Shown: positions 1 to 7,435, counted from the stretch's first letter. The stretch is DNA of 18,823 bases from Desulfuromonadales bacterium (GCA_030630015.1 DAOVNV010000011.1:1-18823); one strand, 5' to 3'. Notes: generated by a model from the letters alone, not told the origin. Made by a program: numbers and translations.

Positions 1-1
1 A

Positions 2-37
2 ATTAAGGCAATGGCTGCACCTGTAGTGGCGGCTTAG
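2..37 (+). CDS. C-terminal end of an upstream gene (partial)
   Basis: An open frame enters from the left edge and ends IKAMAAPVVAA-stop at 35-37, immediately before the ATG of the methyltransferase gene at 38. The direct stop-ATG abutment is the same close spacing seen throughout the window, which suggests an upstream operon gene. Only 11 residues are visible, so no function can be assigned. Confidence 0.35.
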   Translation: MKAMAAPVVAA

Positions 38-1654
38 ATGGGCTATCGCATAACGCCACAATTCTCCCTCGGCTTCGATGATCTGATCGTCGACAACTTT
101 GCCGGTGGTGGCGGGGCCAGCACCGGGATAGAAGCAGCTCTAGGCCGTCCGGTCGATATCGCGATAAATCACGACCCGGGCGCGATCGCAATGCACACTG
201 TTAATCATCCTCAGACCCTGCATTATTGTGAGTCGGTTTGGGATGTGGATCCGGTTAAGGCGTGTGGTGGTCGCCCTGTTGCGTTGGCCTGGTTCAGTCC
301 GGACTGCAAGCATTTCAGTAAGGCCAAGGGTGGTAAGCCGGTTGAAAAGAAGATTCGTGGTTTGGCCTGGGTTGTTCTGAGGTGGGCTGCGAAGGTTCGG
401 CCCCGGGTGATCATGCTTGAGAATGTGGAGGAGTTTCAGACCTGGGGGCCGTTGGTGAACAACAGGCCCTGCCCGGCGCGCAAGGGGGAGACATTTAAGC
501 GCTGGATTCAGCAGCTGGAGGCGCTGGGATACCAGGTTGAGTATCGGGAATTGCGGGCCTGCGACTATGGGGCTCCGACGATCCGCAAGCGGTTGTTTGT
601 TATCGCCCGTTGTGATGGTGAGCCGATCGTGTGGCCTGCGCCGGCTCATGGGCCGGGGTTGAGTCCATACAAGACAGCGGCTGACATTATCGACTGGTCG
701 ATTCCTGTACAGAGTATTTTCGAGCGCAAGCGACCATTGGCTGAAAACACCATGCGCCGCATTGCTAAGGGGATTCAGCGATTCGTGATCGATCATCCGG
801 ATCCGTTCATCATCAGCTATTACGGTTCAAAGTCTGCTGATGATTTCAGGGGGCAGAAGCTCTCCAAACCTATTCCTACGCAGACAACGGAAAACCGCTT
901 TGGTCTAGTGGTGCCGTTTCTTACCGAACATGCCAACGGCAGTCAGCAACGGAACATGCCGATTGATGAGCCGCTGCGGACTCAGTGCGCCCAGGTGAAG
1001 GGGGGGCATTTTGCGTTAGTTGCCCCTTTCCTTGCTCAGCACAATCTTGGTGCTGTTGGTCGGTATGCTGGTGATCCGTTGGCAACTATTACTGCCAGGG
1101 GTACGCAGACCCAGTTGGTGACGGCGAACATGGTTCGGGATTTCGGGCAGAGTGTCGGAAGCCCTATGACTATGCCGATCGGCACAGTGACCCCTGGCGG
1201 ACTCGGGAAAACCAAGCTGATCACTAGTCACATGGTGAAGCTGCGCGGCACTTGCAAAGACGGTCAGGATGTTCGCGCACCAATGCCAACCGTTACAGCC
1301 GGCGGATTCCATGTCGGTGAGGTGCGGGCCTTCCTGCTCAAATATTACGGTCGCAGCGTCGGCCATGACTGCCGGGACTCACTGCATACTATCTCTGGAC
1401 GTGACACGTTCGGCTTGGTGACGATCAAGGAGGAGTATCAGATTGTCGATATCGGCATGCGAATGCTCAGCCCGCGTGAGCTGTTCCGTGCCCAAGGGTT
1501 TGATGACAGCTACATCATCGATCGAGACGCGACGGGGAAACCAATCACTAAGACCGAGCAGGTCAATCGCTGCGGGAACTCTGTCTGTCCGCCGATAGCA
1601 GAGGCTTTGGTGCGGGCGAACGTGGTTGAACGTGAAGCTGTGGAGGTTGCCTGA
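38..1654 (+). CDS. dcm: Phage DNA (cytosine-5-)-methyltransferase with repeated target-recognition region
   Basis: This 538-residue protein should transfer a methyl group from S-adenosylmethionine to C5 of cytosine in a specific DNA site, probably to shield phage DNA from host restriction. Visible motifs are the SAM-binding FAGGGGAS (residues 21-28), the catalytic loop SPDCKHFS with Cys90, ENVEEF (128-133), RKRLFVIA (183-190), and the C-terminal RELFRAQGF and GNSVCPPIAEAL that close the fold. The catalytic Cys sits in PDC rather than the textbook PC dipeptide, a variant I associate with phage members of the family. The region from about 278 to 465 consists of six similar units of about 34 residues, each with a P-[LIM]-x-T-x-[TC]-like core and a following hydrophobic strand. 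It lies where the target-recognition domain belongs. Its stop overlaps the ATG of the next small ORF. The family is certain; the recognised site cannot be read from the sequence. Confidence 0.95.
   Translation: MGYRITPQFSLGFDDLIVDNFAGGGGASTGIEAALGRPVDIAINHDPGAIAMHTVNHPQTLHYCESVWDVDPVKACGGRPVALAWFSPDCKHFSKAKGGKPVEKKIRGLAWVVLRWAAKVRPRVIMLENVEEFQTWGPLVNNRPCPARKGETFKRWIQQLEALGYQVEYRELRACDYGAPTIRKRLFVIARCDGEPIVWPAPAHGPGLSPYKTAADIIDWSIPVQSIFERKRPLAENTMRRIAKGIQRFVIDHPDPFIISYYGSKSADDFRGQKLSKPIPTQTTENRFGLVVPFLTEHANGSQQRNMPIDEPLRTQCAQVKGGHFALVAPFLAQHNLGAVGRYAGDPLATITARGTQTQLVTANMVRDFGQSVGSPMTMPIGTVTPGGLGKTKLITSHMVKLRGTCKDGQDVRAPMPTVTAGGFHVGEVRAFLLKYYGRSVGHDCRDSLHTISGRDTFGLVTIKEEYQIVDIGMRMLSPRELFRAQGFDDSYIIDRDATGKPITKTEQVNRCGNSVCPPIAEALVRANVVEREAVEVA
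1148..1183. repeat. dcm segment duplicated at 7858-7893
   Basis: These 36 bases of the methyltransferase gene (coding QSVGSPMTMPIG) recur at 7858-7893 with two mismatches, including a 24-base exact run beginning CAGAGTGTCGG. A match this long in an 18.8-kb window is not expected by chance. Confidence 0.85.
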
Positions 1655-1800
1655 TGATCACCAAGATCCCTGCCAGTATGCCTGAGCAGCGCAACGCAAC
1701 CGAGGGGGTGGCGCGCTCCCCCCGTTCCCCCCTCAGGCCCGGCCCACCCGTCAAGAAGAGCATACCAAAACATCATCCGGCATCTGAGGTGAAGCGATGA
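1654..1800 (+). CDS. Small Pro/Ser/Lys-rich hypothetical protein
   Basis: A 48-residue ORF begins at an ATG that overlaps the methyltransferase stop (ATGA) and ends in another ATGA overlap with the following ORF. The product is proline- and lysine-rich (RSPRSPLRPGPPVKKSIPKHH) with no hydrophobic core, so it is likely disordered. No function is recognised. Coupling at both ends is the only argument that it is translated; low-complexity CCCCC-rich DNA makes a chance ORF possible. Confidence 0.3.
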   Translation: MITKIPASMPEQRNATEGVARSPRSPLRPGPPVKKSIPKHHPASEVKR

Positions 1801-1907
1801 TGAGCTTAGCGTCCAGAAGGATGGCAAAGAATCACGGGTCCTTCCTGGGGTCTGTCCCTTGCGGGCAGAGAAGCGCCCGTCTTTTGGGTCGGTTTGTAGT
1901 TTTTTGA
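1797..1907 (+). CDS. Tiny basic hypothetical ORF
   Basis: This 36-residue ORF (MMSLASRRMAKNHGSFLG...) starts in the ATGA overlap with the preceding ORF. Part of it coincides with a GC-rich hairpin followed by TCTTTT at 1861-1886, so the segment may be a transcription terminator rather than a real gene. Nothing about its sequence is recognised. Confidence 0.2.
   Translation: MMSLASRRMAKNHGSFLGSVPCGQRSARLLGRFVVF
1861..1886 (+). terminator. Candidate rho-independent terminator
   Basis: GCGGGC at 1861-1866 can pair with GCCCGT at 1875-1880 across an eight-base loop, and CTTTT follows directly. This would end transcription after the methyltransferase gene. The stem is short (about six pairs with one G-T) and the T-run is broken, so it could be weak or incidental. 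Confidence 0.35.
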
Positions 1908-1919
1908 TTTACTGGAGGA

Positions 1920-2051
1920 ATGGAAAAACGCTGTGTTTTCAGTTGTTTGCAATTGGCTGCTGTTTTTGCGGTAGTGGCGGTTTCGTTCGGCAGGGCTGTT
2001 TTTGCTGGTTTTGACAGAAAACGGTTCAGAAAATTTGGAGGTTTGCTTTGA
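1920..2051 (+). CDS. Small signal-peptide-like or single-pass membrane protein
   Basis: A 43-residue ORF follows GGAGGA, although the spacing to ATG is only one or two bases. It has a basic N-terminus (MEKR), a continuous hydrophobic stretch (about residues 10-30, LQLAAVFAVVAVSF) and a possible AVFA signal-peptidase site, then a short basic tail rich in Arg, Lys and Phe. Its stop overlaps the TTG start of the next gene. It could be a small inner-membrane peptide or a leader that couples translation of the zinc-ribbon gene. No family is recognised. Confidence 0.35.
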   Translation: MEKRCVFSCLQLAAVFAVVAVSFGRAVFAGFDRKRFRKFGGLL

Positions 2052-2407
2052 GGTGTGCAGCATCTGCAGCGGTTGACATGATAGATGCGGACGGGTGCCG
2101 GGCGTTCCTGGTGCGGCGGCTTCACCCGGGTGGCGGGCGGTGTCCGCATTGCGGGGTGTCGCTGGATGGTCGGCAGGCTGAGAGCTTTGCTGCTGGCGGC
2201 CGGATTCGTTGCAACTCCTGCAAGCGCTGGAGCACTTGGCGGACCGGGACCCTCTTTCATCGGGCCGCCCTGGATGAGCGCCAGCTGTTTCTGCTGTTGA
2301 TGCTGACAAGTTTGCACTGTTCGATTGATGATATTTCCGCCGTCTGTCGATTGTCTCCTGATGATGCCTACCACTGGCAACACCGGATCAGCGAGGCCTG
2401 CCACTGA
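2048..2407 (+). CDS. Orphan transposase-type zinc-ribbon protein (IS1595-like N-terminal domain)
   Basis: This 119-residue protein has a CPHCG...CNSCKRWSTWRTGTLFH pattern (Cys at about 32, 35, 55 and 58). It matches the layout of the zinc ribbon that opens IS1595-family transposases, including the RTGTLF stretch after the second Cys pair. A helical part follows (QLFLLLMLTSLHCSIDDISAVCRLSPDDAYHWQHRISEAC) that looks like a helix-turn-helix. The DDE catalytic domain is absent, and the gene stops where that domain would begin. TTG at 2048 is preferred because GGAGG at 2037-2041 lies six bases upstream. An ATG at 2078 is the alternative. The stop overlaps the helicase start (TGATG), so it is part of the replication operon. 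It probably binds DNA; its role in replication or regulation is inferred only from position. Confidence 0.7.
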   Translation: MRCAASAAVDMIDADGCRAFLVRRLHPGGGRCPHCGVSLDGRQAESFAAGGRIRCNSCKRWSTWRTGTLFHRAALDERQLFLLLMLTSLHCSIDDISAVCRLSPDDAYHWQHRISEACH

Positions 2408-4113
2408 TGTCAGATCAGACCGACGAAATAAGTAAGATTCAAGAACAGGTTGCCGCCCGGCAGCAGGAAGAGATCGAGCATATCCCGCCGCCGGAGGATG
2501 AACAAAGCGGCACCGGCGGGCCTGACGATCCCCGCTTTGTGCGCGAGTGTCTCAACAACAACGAGCGCGGCGACGGCATTCTGTATGCGTCGATGCACCG
2601 TGGCACGTTCCTCTTCAATAAAATTCAGGATCGCTGGTATCGCTGGGAAGGTCACTTCTGGTCGCCGGATATTATGAACACCTCGGTTGAGGGGGTTGAA
2701 AAAGTTGCCCTGCGCTACCAGATCGCCACCGATCCGATCAGCGCAGATATCTTAGAGCTGACAGAGAAGCGCAACAAGGCCAAAGCTGATGCAGAGCGTT
2801 GCAAGGAAAATGACGACCTGGAAGGCAGGCTGACCGCTGAGGCCGAGGAAGATAGTTGCAACGCCAGGATAAAAAAGCTGACCGCCGAGCGGAAAAAGCT
2901 GCACGAACGGGCCAATGGCCTGCGCGGCAAAGTCCGCGCCGTGAAGTGCATGTGGTGGGCACACTGCGTTCCTGGGCAAATTGCTGTTAAAGGTGATGAA
3001 TTCGACCGCCATCCGATGTTGCTACCCTGCAAAAACGGTGTCATCGATCTGGAGACCGGCCGCCTGCACGATGGCAACCCGGATGATCTGCTGATGCGAG
3101 CCCTGCCGATCGAGTACGACCCCAACGCCACCGCCCCGGACTGGATCCCATTCTTAAATGAAATCCACCAGGGCGATGAAGACAAAACCAATTTCAACCG
3201 GCGGCTGCTCGGTTATTGCCTCACCGGACTCACAGTCGAGCAGTTCCTCGCCTGCTACATCGGCGAAGGCGGCAATGGCAAGGGCACCCTGTTCGAGCTG
3301 ATGCATCACATCATGGGGCCGCTCGCCTGGTCGATCAATCCGGAGCTGATCCTCGAACAGAGAAACCCACGGCCAACCGCCGGACCCTCTGCAGATATTG
3401 TTTCCCTCTATGGCCGCCGCCTGGTGGTGGCCAGCGAGACCGACAAAAACCGCCGGATCGGCGCAGCCAACGTCAAGCGCTTTACCGGTGAGGATACCCT
3501 GGTCGGCAGAAGCCCGCACGACAAAGACGAAACCAATTTCAAACCGACGCACAAGCTCATCCTCTACACCAATCACGCACCAAAGGGATTAACAGAGGAT
3601 TTCGCCCTGATGCGGCGTCTGCTGTTTCTCGAATATCACCTGCGCTACGTCGATGACGTCGAAACCTGGCAACGCCGCGAACCACAGAATGCGCACCTGT
3701 TCAAACCGAAAGATGCTGATTTACCAAACCGGCTGCGACAGCAGGCCCCCGGCATCCTCGCCGATCTGGTGCGCGGGTGCCTCGAATGGCAAAAAGTCGG
3801 CGGACTCAAGCCGCCTGACTCCATCGTTGCAGCGGCCGAAGCACACCGACAGAGCGAAGATCACCTGTCAAGGTTCGTTACCGGGGCCTGCACCAAGGTT
3901 GATCCGAACGATCGGATAACGATCGGCGAGTTTCACAAAGCCTACATGACCTGGTACGCCAACGAAATCAGCGACAAGGATCGCTATCAGCCGAGCAAGA
4001 TTGCAGTCGGCAAAGATCTGGTGCGCATGGGCTACCGCAAAGAATCACAGAGTGGTCAGGCCTGGGTTTACGGCATCGGCCTGCCTGACTCACTCGGCTT
4101 TATGGAGTATTGA
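2407..4113 (+). CDS. Phage replicative helicase, D5/P4-primase C-terminal family (SF3)
   Basis: This 568-residue protein is an SF3-type ATPase expected to unwind DNA at the phage origin. It shows Walker A GEGGNGKGT (286-294), a Walker B-like segment RLVVASETD (338-346), a sensor strand KLILYTNHAP with Asn389, and an arginine-finger candidate LMRRLLF (401-407). The D5-N-type domain precedes the Walker A motif, and a winged-helix-like C-terminus follows. In P4-type proteins this module is usually fused to a primase. Here the N-terminus has no zinc-finger or TOPRIM region, and the primase is a separate gene at 5843. Residues about 115-175 form a highly charged Lys/Glu-rich helix that looks like a coiled-coil insertion. 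ATG overlaps the upstream stop (TGATG), and the candidate origin lies directly downstream. Confidence 0.9.
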   Translation: MSDQTDEISKIQEQVAARQQEEIEHIPPPEDEQSGTGGPDDPRFVRECLNNNERGDGILYASMHRGTFLFNKIQDRWYRWEGHFWSPDIMNTSVEGVEKVALRYQIATDPISADILELTEKRNKAKADAERCKENDDLEGRLTAEAEEDSCNARIKKLTAERKKLHERANGLRGKVRAVKCMWWAHCVPGQIAVKGDEFDRHPMLLPCKNGVIDLETGRLHDGNPDDLLMRALPIEYDPNATAPDWIPFLNEIHQGDEDKTNFNRRLLGYCLTGLTVEQFLACYIGEGGNGKGTLFELMHHIMGPLAWSINPELILEQRNPRPTAGPSADIVSLYGRRLVVASETDKNRRIGAANVKRFTGEDTLVGRSPHDKDETNFKPTHKLILYTNHAPKGLTEDFALMRRLLFLEYHLRYVDDVETWQRREPQNAHLFKPKDADLPNRLRQQAPGILADLVRGCLEWQKVGGLKPPDSIVAAAEAHRQSEDHLSRFVTGACTKVDPNDRITIGEFHKAYMTWYANEISDKDRYQPSKIAVGKDLVRMGYRKESQSGQAWVYGIGLPDSLGFMEY

Positions 4114-4475
4114 TGATGCTTATTTTTTGTCCGGCAGGGGTAAGCAGAGGGGTCCGGGTTAAAAGTAGCATTCCGGCATACAGGTAACATAAAAACATCA
4201 TCCCACTTAATTGTGCGGAATCGTTTATAGAAAACGAATTATAAGACTCAAAAATGATGAAATGATGTTTTTCCCCGTATGTACATATGCGCACCCGCGC
4301 GCGTAGGTGATAAACGGGAACAGATTTATAAATATAAAATATAAGAGAATATCTATAAAAGTATCATTTTATCATTTTAAAAGAAAAAGAAGAGTGAATT
4401 TAAATAGTTAATTGAATGATGATACTTTTTTAGCGGTTTTGAAAGTAGCATTCCATCATTTTGAAAGGGAGAGAG
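4114..4475 (+). other. AT-rich noncoding block with iteron-like repeats: candidate replication origin
   Basis: No gene is visible across these roughly 360 bases. The block is much more AT-rich than its flanks and contains several copies of one motif in both orientations (listed separately), a TATGTACATA palindrome at 4278-4287, a GC-rich island CGCACCCGCGCGCG, and an AT-only run around 4325-4360. Repeats plus an AT-rich unwinding-type segment beside the helicase gene are what a phage origin looks like. An operator array controlling the gene at 4476 is the alternative, because the last repeat ends just upstream of its ribosome-binding site. Confidence 0.55.
4162..4462. repeat. Iteron-like repeat family, 21-bp unit AAAGTAKCATT / YYATCATTTT
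   Basis: Three full 21-base units are visible: 4251-4271 (minus orientation), 4358-4378 (plus) and 4442-4462 (plus). Each pair I compared differs at about three to six positions. Partial units lie at 4162-4174 (AAAGTAGCATTCC, identical to the start of the last unit), 4191-4204 (AAAAACATCATCCC) and 4415-4431 (minus, AAAAAAGTATCATCATT). The 11-base AAAAGTATCAT at 4357-4367 and its complement at 4419-4429 form an inverted pair. The repetition is directly seen; the role as initiator or repressor binding sites is inferred. Confidence 0.75.
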
Positions 4476-5552
4476 ATGATTGATCAGAGCCGATTAGATA
4501 AAGGGCTGTACTGGCAGCGTGCCTGGAAGCTGATCGAAGGTTGCACTAAGGTTTCCCCAGGCTGCGACAACTGCTGGTCTGAAGCTGAAACCGGCATGCG
4601 GGCTATGCATCCAAATTATAAAATAAGAGATCGTGCGAGACTTGTCACCAGCTTCAAGCCTGAGAGCAACGACCCATTGATATTTGATGGCCGTATTCTT
4701 TGCCGTGAAGACAATCTCGATCTCCCATTGCACACGAAAAAGCCGACAGTGTTTGCGATCTGGAACGATTTGTTTCATGAGGATGTGCCGGATGAGTTCC
4801 AGGATAAAGCATATGCGGTGATGGCTCTCTGTCCGCAGCATGTGTTTTTGGTGCTGACAAAGCGGGCTGAACGGATGACTGAGTATTTCAGAAGAGATAC
4901 CGCTGACATGATTCTTGATTGGTCAAAGTCAGCAGTCAATATTTGGGGAGGATATGACCCTGATGCTGTTTTCGATTCAATCTTTTATGCAGGGCATCTG
5001 CTTCATGATGGAATCTGGCACGGCGTCACAGTTGAAAATCAAGAGCAGGCCAATCTACGTATTCCTCATCTACTGCAAGTTCCCGGCAAAAAGTTTATCT
5101 CTATTGAACCGATGCTTGGGCTGATTGATCTGATGGATGTAAATGGAACAAACACACTGACTTATTGGGCTGAAAAAACTGGAGACAGCCTTGCTGATAA
5201 TATGATTAACGCTGTCCTTCTCGGTGGCGAATCCGGCAATAACGCGAGGCCGATGCATCCTGAATGGGTTCTTACCGTTAGGGATCAATGCCAAACTACC
5301 GGTGTACCGTTCTACTTCAAGCAATGGGGTGAGTGGGCTCCGCCTGAAGTAGTCTTTGATACCGATCCGATAAACCGTGATATCCCTGTCGCTACTTGGT
5401 TTGCAGATAAGTGGATGACCGGAGTAGAAAACCCAACAGATGATGGGTCATATCCAGAATTTGAACCGGACATGTGGCGCATTGGCAAAAAGAAAGCAGG
5501 CCGCACACTCGACGGAAAACTCCATGATGATCTTCCGTGGATGGAGCGTTGA
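4476..5552 (+). CDS. Phage Gp37/Gp68 family protein (DUF5131)
   Basis: This 358-residue protein matches the Gp37/Gp68 phage family through its N-terminal three-Cys motif CTKVSPGCDNCW (Cys at about 23, 30 and 33). Later family landmarks are FAIWNDLFHEDVPDEF, FLVLTKRAERM, WHGVTVENQEQANLRIPHLL, KFISIEPMLG, and VLLGGESGNNARPMHPEWV..RDQC...PFYFKQWGEW. The layout resembles radical-SAM-like three-Cys proteins, but the biochemical activity is not established. The usual aromatic after the third Cys is Tyr in members I know; here it is Trp. ATG at 4476 is chosen because AAGGGAGAG lies just upstream. A longer TTG start at 4461 would run through the repeat and is less likely. A TcmP partner, often found beside this family, is not present in the window. 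Confidence 0.85.
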   Translation: MIDQSRLDKGLYWQRAWKLIEGCTKVSPGCDNCWSEAETGMRAMHPNYKIRDRARLVTSFKPESNDPLIFDGRILCREDNLDLPLHTKKPTVFAIWNDLFHEDVPDEFQDKAYAVMALCPQHVFLVLTKRAERMTEYFRRDTADMILDWSKSAVNIWGGYDPDAVFDSIFYAGHLLHDGIWHGVTVENQEQANLRIPHLLQVPGKKFISIEPMLGLIDLMDVNGTNTLTYWAEKTGDSLADNMINAVLLGGESGNNARPMHPEWVLTVRDQCQTTGVPFYFKQWGEWAPPEVVFDTDPINRDIPVATWFADKWMTGVENPTDDGSYPEFEPDMWRIGKKKAGRTLDGKLHDDLPWMER

Positions 5553-5554
5553 CG

Positions 5555-5842
5555 ATGAAAGTTGCCAAAGCTTCTAAAAAAGATTTCGACAAAGTTTGGG
5601 CAATTTATAGGGCAATTGGGCTCCTTGACTCAAATCACTTTCATTTTGGATTGCGAAAAGAACGCTGCAAAAACCTTTTGATTGGTCGCGTCGGGCAACT
5701 TGGTCAGGGTGGATTGATGCGCGTTGCTATGGGGTGTGACATGCTTATCGATCATTGCTGTGATCCGGGAAAAGACCATTACTCCTTTTCGCCTGAGCTG
5801 CTTGAGTCTATGCACCCCTATGACAGTGAGAGTGGTGAATAA
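5555..5842 (+). CDS. Small phage protein of unknown function
   Basis: A 95-residue protein beginning MKVAKASKKDFDKVWAIYRA. The start ATG lies two bases after the stop of the preceding gene, with GGAG at 5543-5546 as ribosome-binding site. It reads as mixed helix and strand with several Cys and His in the second half (ERCKN..GCDMLIDHCCDPGKDHYSF), but these do not form a clean zinc motif. The opening resembles small phage early proteins that share a K-x-x-K-DFDKVW-type start, none with a known role to my knowledge. Its stop abuts the primase ATG, so it is co-transcribed with the replication genes. Confidence 0.75.
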   Translation: MKVAKASKKDFDKVWAIYRAIGLLDSNHFHFGLRKERCKNLLIGRVGQLGQGGLMRVAMGCDMLIDHCCDPGKDHYSFSPELLESMHPYDSESGE

Positions 5843-7396
5843 ATGACCGTCCTCGAGCTCGCACAAAGATATGTCAATCTGACCCGCAGCGGTAACCACT
5901 ATTCTGGCGCGTGTCCGAAATGCGGCGGTAGTGCCAAGTCGAACAAATTCGTTGTTTATGCTGACAAGGACGATTTCCACTGCTTTTCCTGCGGGCTGCA
6001 TGGTGATGCCGTTGCCTTGTTGCGAGCTATCGAGGATATCAGCTGCCCGGATGCGCATGAGCAGTTGAGTTTTGATTGCAGCAAGCGCAGCTGTCCTGCT
6101 TGGGATGGCTGTCGTCTCGGCGCCAGAGCTAACGGTGAAAACCAGAGCAAAAATAAACAGACAACCTCGCTGCAACCACCAGAAGAAAAAAAGCAGCATG
6201 ATTTTGTCCCGGCCCAGGCCGAAACCCCGGAACAAGCATGGCAGCAGCAGGCAGCGAAGCTGGTCGAAAAAGCGCACGCAGCACTGCTCGATTGCCAGGA
6301 GCAGATCGACTACTTGGCAGCACGCGGGCTTCCCATTGAGGCGATCAAAAAAGGCCAGCTCGGCCTGTTGCCTGCCGATCGCTTTCCAACTCGTATCAGT
6401 TGGGGGTTGGACAAAAAATTTGACGGGGCCAGGGAAATAAAAAAACATCTTATTCCGGCTGGAATACTTATCCCATTCTTTGACCAAAAAGAGTCCCCAC
6501 ATCGATTGCGTGTCCGGAGAACAAATGCTCCAGACCCTAATAGAAAATACTTCTGGATAGACGGAAGCGGCAACGATGTCCCGGTCATCGGCGGAGCCAA
6601 CCGGCGCGGCGTGGTCGTGGTCGAATCCGATCTGGACGCATACATGGTCCGCTGGCAATGCCGTGACCTGGATGTCTCGGTGATCCCCCTAGGCACCTGC
6701 AGCGCCAAACCAAAAGGCTGGGCCATGCAAGCGCTTGAAAAGGCCCTAGATATTCTTGTAGCTCACGATTTCGAGCCGCGGCAAAACGAAAAAACCGGCA
6801 AAAACGAAAACCCCGGCGGCCAGGGTGCCCGCTGGTGGCTGCAGCAGTTCCCCCGCGCCACCCGTTGGCCCGTCCCCGCCGGAAAAGATCCCGGCGAATA
6901 TTACCAGGACCACAACGGCAACATCCGAGCATGGATCCTCGCCGGGCTGTCCCCCGCATTCCACGTGCAAAAAAGGGACTGTCCCCAGCCTCACCGGGGG
7001 CTGTCCCAGGATTTTGCGGAAAACCCAGCGCCAGCCGACTGCCTGCCCCAACACGCCAAAGGAAAAACGCTGAACGGCCACGGTTATGTAGTCGCCTATC
7101 ACCATCAGCATATAGAGCTGTTGCGGCGGACCTACCCAGAGCATGTGGTGTTCAGCCCGGCCGACATGGCAGCGATCAAGGGTATGACCCCAGAGCAGGC
7201 CGAGCTGATCCTGCTGGAACAGAAAATTCTCGGCGGCGATATCGAAGCCACCAAGCCGATCGGACCGGACTACCAAGAAAAGTATATGAGTAAAAGACCT
7301 GATTTCCATCCAGCAGCGACAGAACAGCAGGAATCTGTCACGGCAGATGATGTGCCGCTGCCGCCGGAGCCGGTGCAGGATGAGATGATTTATTAA
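5843..7396 (+). CDS. Stand-alone phage DNA primase (CHC2-type zinc finger + TOPRIM-like domain) with extra C-terminal module
   Basis: This 517-residue protein should synthesise RNA primers for phage replication. A zinc finger CPKCGG...FHCFSCGLHGD (Cys24, 27, 47, 50) is of the CHC2/P4 primase kind. A TOPRIM-like region runs from about 255 to 350: GVVVVESDLDAYM holds the conserved Glu261, a possible acidic partner is in LVAHDFE (309-311), and the family-typical WPVPAGKDPGEYY closes it. After about residue 370 the protein carries a tail unlike standard primases: a REP-encoded stretch RDCPQPHRGLSQDF (378-391), a module of about 70 residues (LPQHAKGKTLNGHGYVVAYHHQHIELL...), and an acidic end (QQESVTADDVPLPPEP). 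Both latter parts recur downstream at 7885-8027 and 8150-8450. ATG at 5843 abuts the previous stop. It likely works with the separate helicase at 2407. Confidence 0.87.
   Translation: MTVLELAQRYVNLTRSGNHYSGACPKCGGSAKSNKFVVYADKDDFHCFSCGLHGDAVALLRAIEDISCPDAHEQLSFDCSKRSCPAWDGCRLGARANGENQSKNKQTTSLQPPEEKKQHDFVPAQAETPEQAWQQQAAKLVEKAHAALLDCQEQIDYLAARGLPIEAIKKGQLGLLPADRFPTRISWGLDKKFDGAREIKKHLIPAGILIPFFDQKESPHRLRVRRTNAPDPNRKYFWIDGSGNDVPVIGGANRRGVVVVESDLDAYMVRWQCRDLDVSVIPLGTCSAKPKGWAMQALEKALDILVAHDFEPRQNEKTGKNENPGGQGARWWLQQFPRATRWPVPAGKDPGEYYQDHNGNIRAWILAGLSPAFHVQKRDCPQPHRGLSQDFAENPAPADCLPQHAKGKTLNGHGYVVAYHHQHIELLRRTYPEHVVFSPADMAAIKGMTPEQAELILLEQKILGGDIEATKPIGPDYQEKYMSKRPDFHPAATEQQESVTADDVPLPPEPVQDEMIY
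6967..7017. repeat. REP-like hairpin, copy 1 (inside the primase gene)
   Basis: GCAAAA...GGGACTGTCCCC and GGGGGCTGTCCC...TTTTGC form an imperfect inverted repeat around a short loop. The element is read through in frame by the primase gene. A second copy at 8075-8125 differs at only three of 51 positions. The GGGAC(T/A)GTCCC core resembles REP elements moved by REP-associated tyrosine transposases; no such transposase is in the window. Confidence 0.7.
7256..7396. repeat. Primase-tail repeat, copy A
   Basis: The end of the primase gene, from CCGATCGG at 7256, is repeated at 7885-8027. The two share 23 identical bases (CAGCAGGAATCTGTCACGGC and three more, 7325-7347 versus 7953-7975) and related sequence on both sides. 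The copies differ in spacing by one base upstream of this block. Confidence 0.8.
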
Positions 7397-7435
7397 CGTT
7401 GAGCTAACCGGATTGCGGGCCAAGATGGAGGAACT

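Noticed and set aside
140..796. Minus-strand open frame of 218 codons inside dcm
   Set aside because: It is a shadow of the methyltransferase gene, whose catalytic motifs fix the + frame.
869..1430. Repeated dcm region as a diversity-generating retroelement target
   Set aside because: No reverse transcriptase or adjacent template repeat with adenine-specific changes is present. The repeats are structural units with varied substitutions.
4461..4475. TTG start for the Gp37/Gp68-family gene
   Set aside because: It would begin inside the last iteron-like repeat and lacks an upstream ribosome site. ATG 4476 has AAGGGAGAG directly before it.
5630..6658. Long minus-strand open frame of 342 codons opposite the primase gene
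   Set aside because: It lies wholly antisense to the small unknown gene and the primase, whose zinc finger and TOPRIM-like motifs are clear. The minus-strand product has no recognisable domain or ribosome site.
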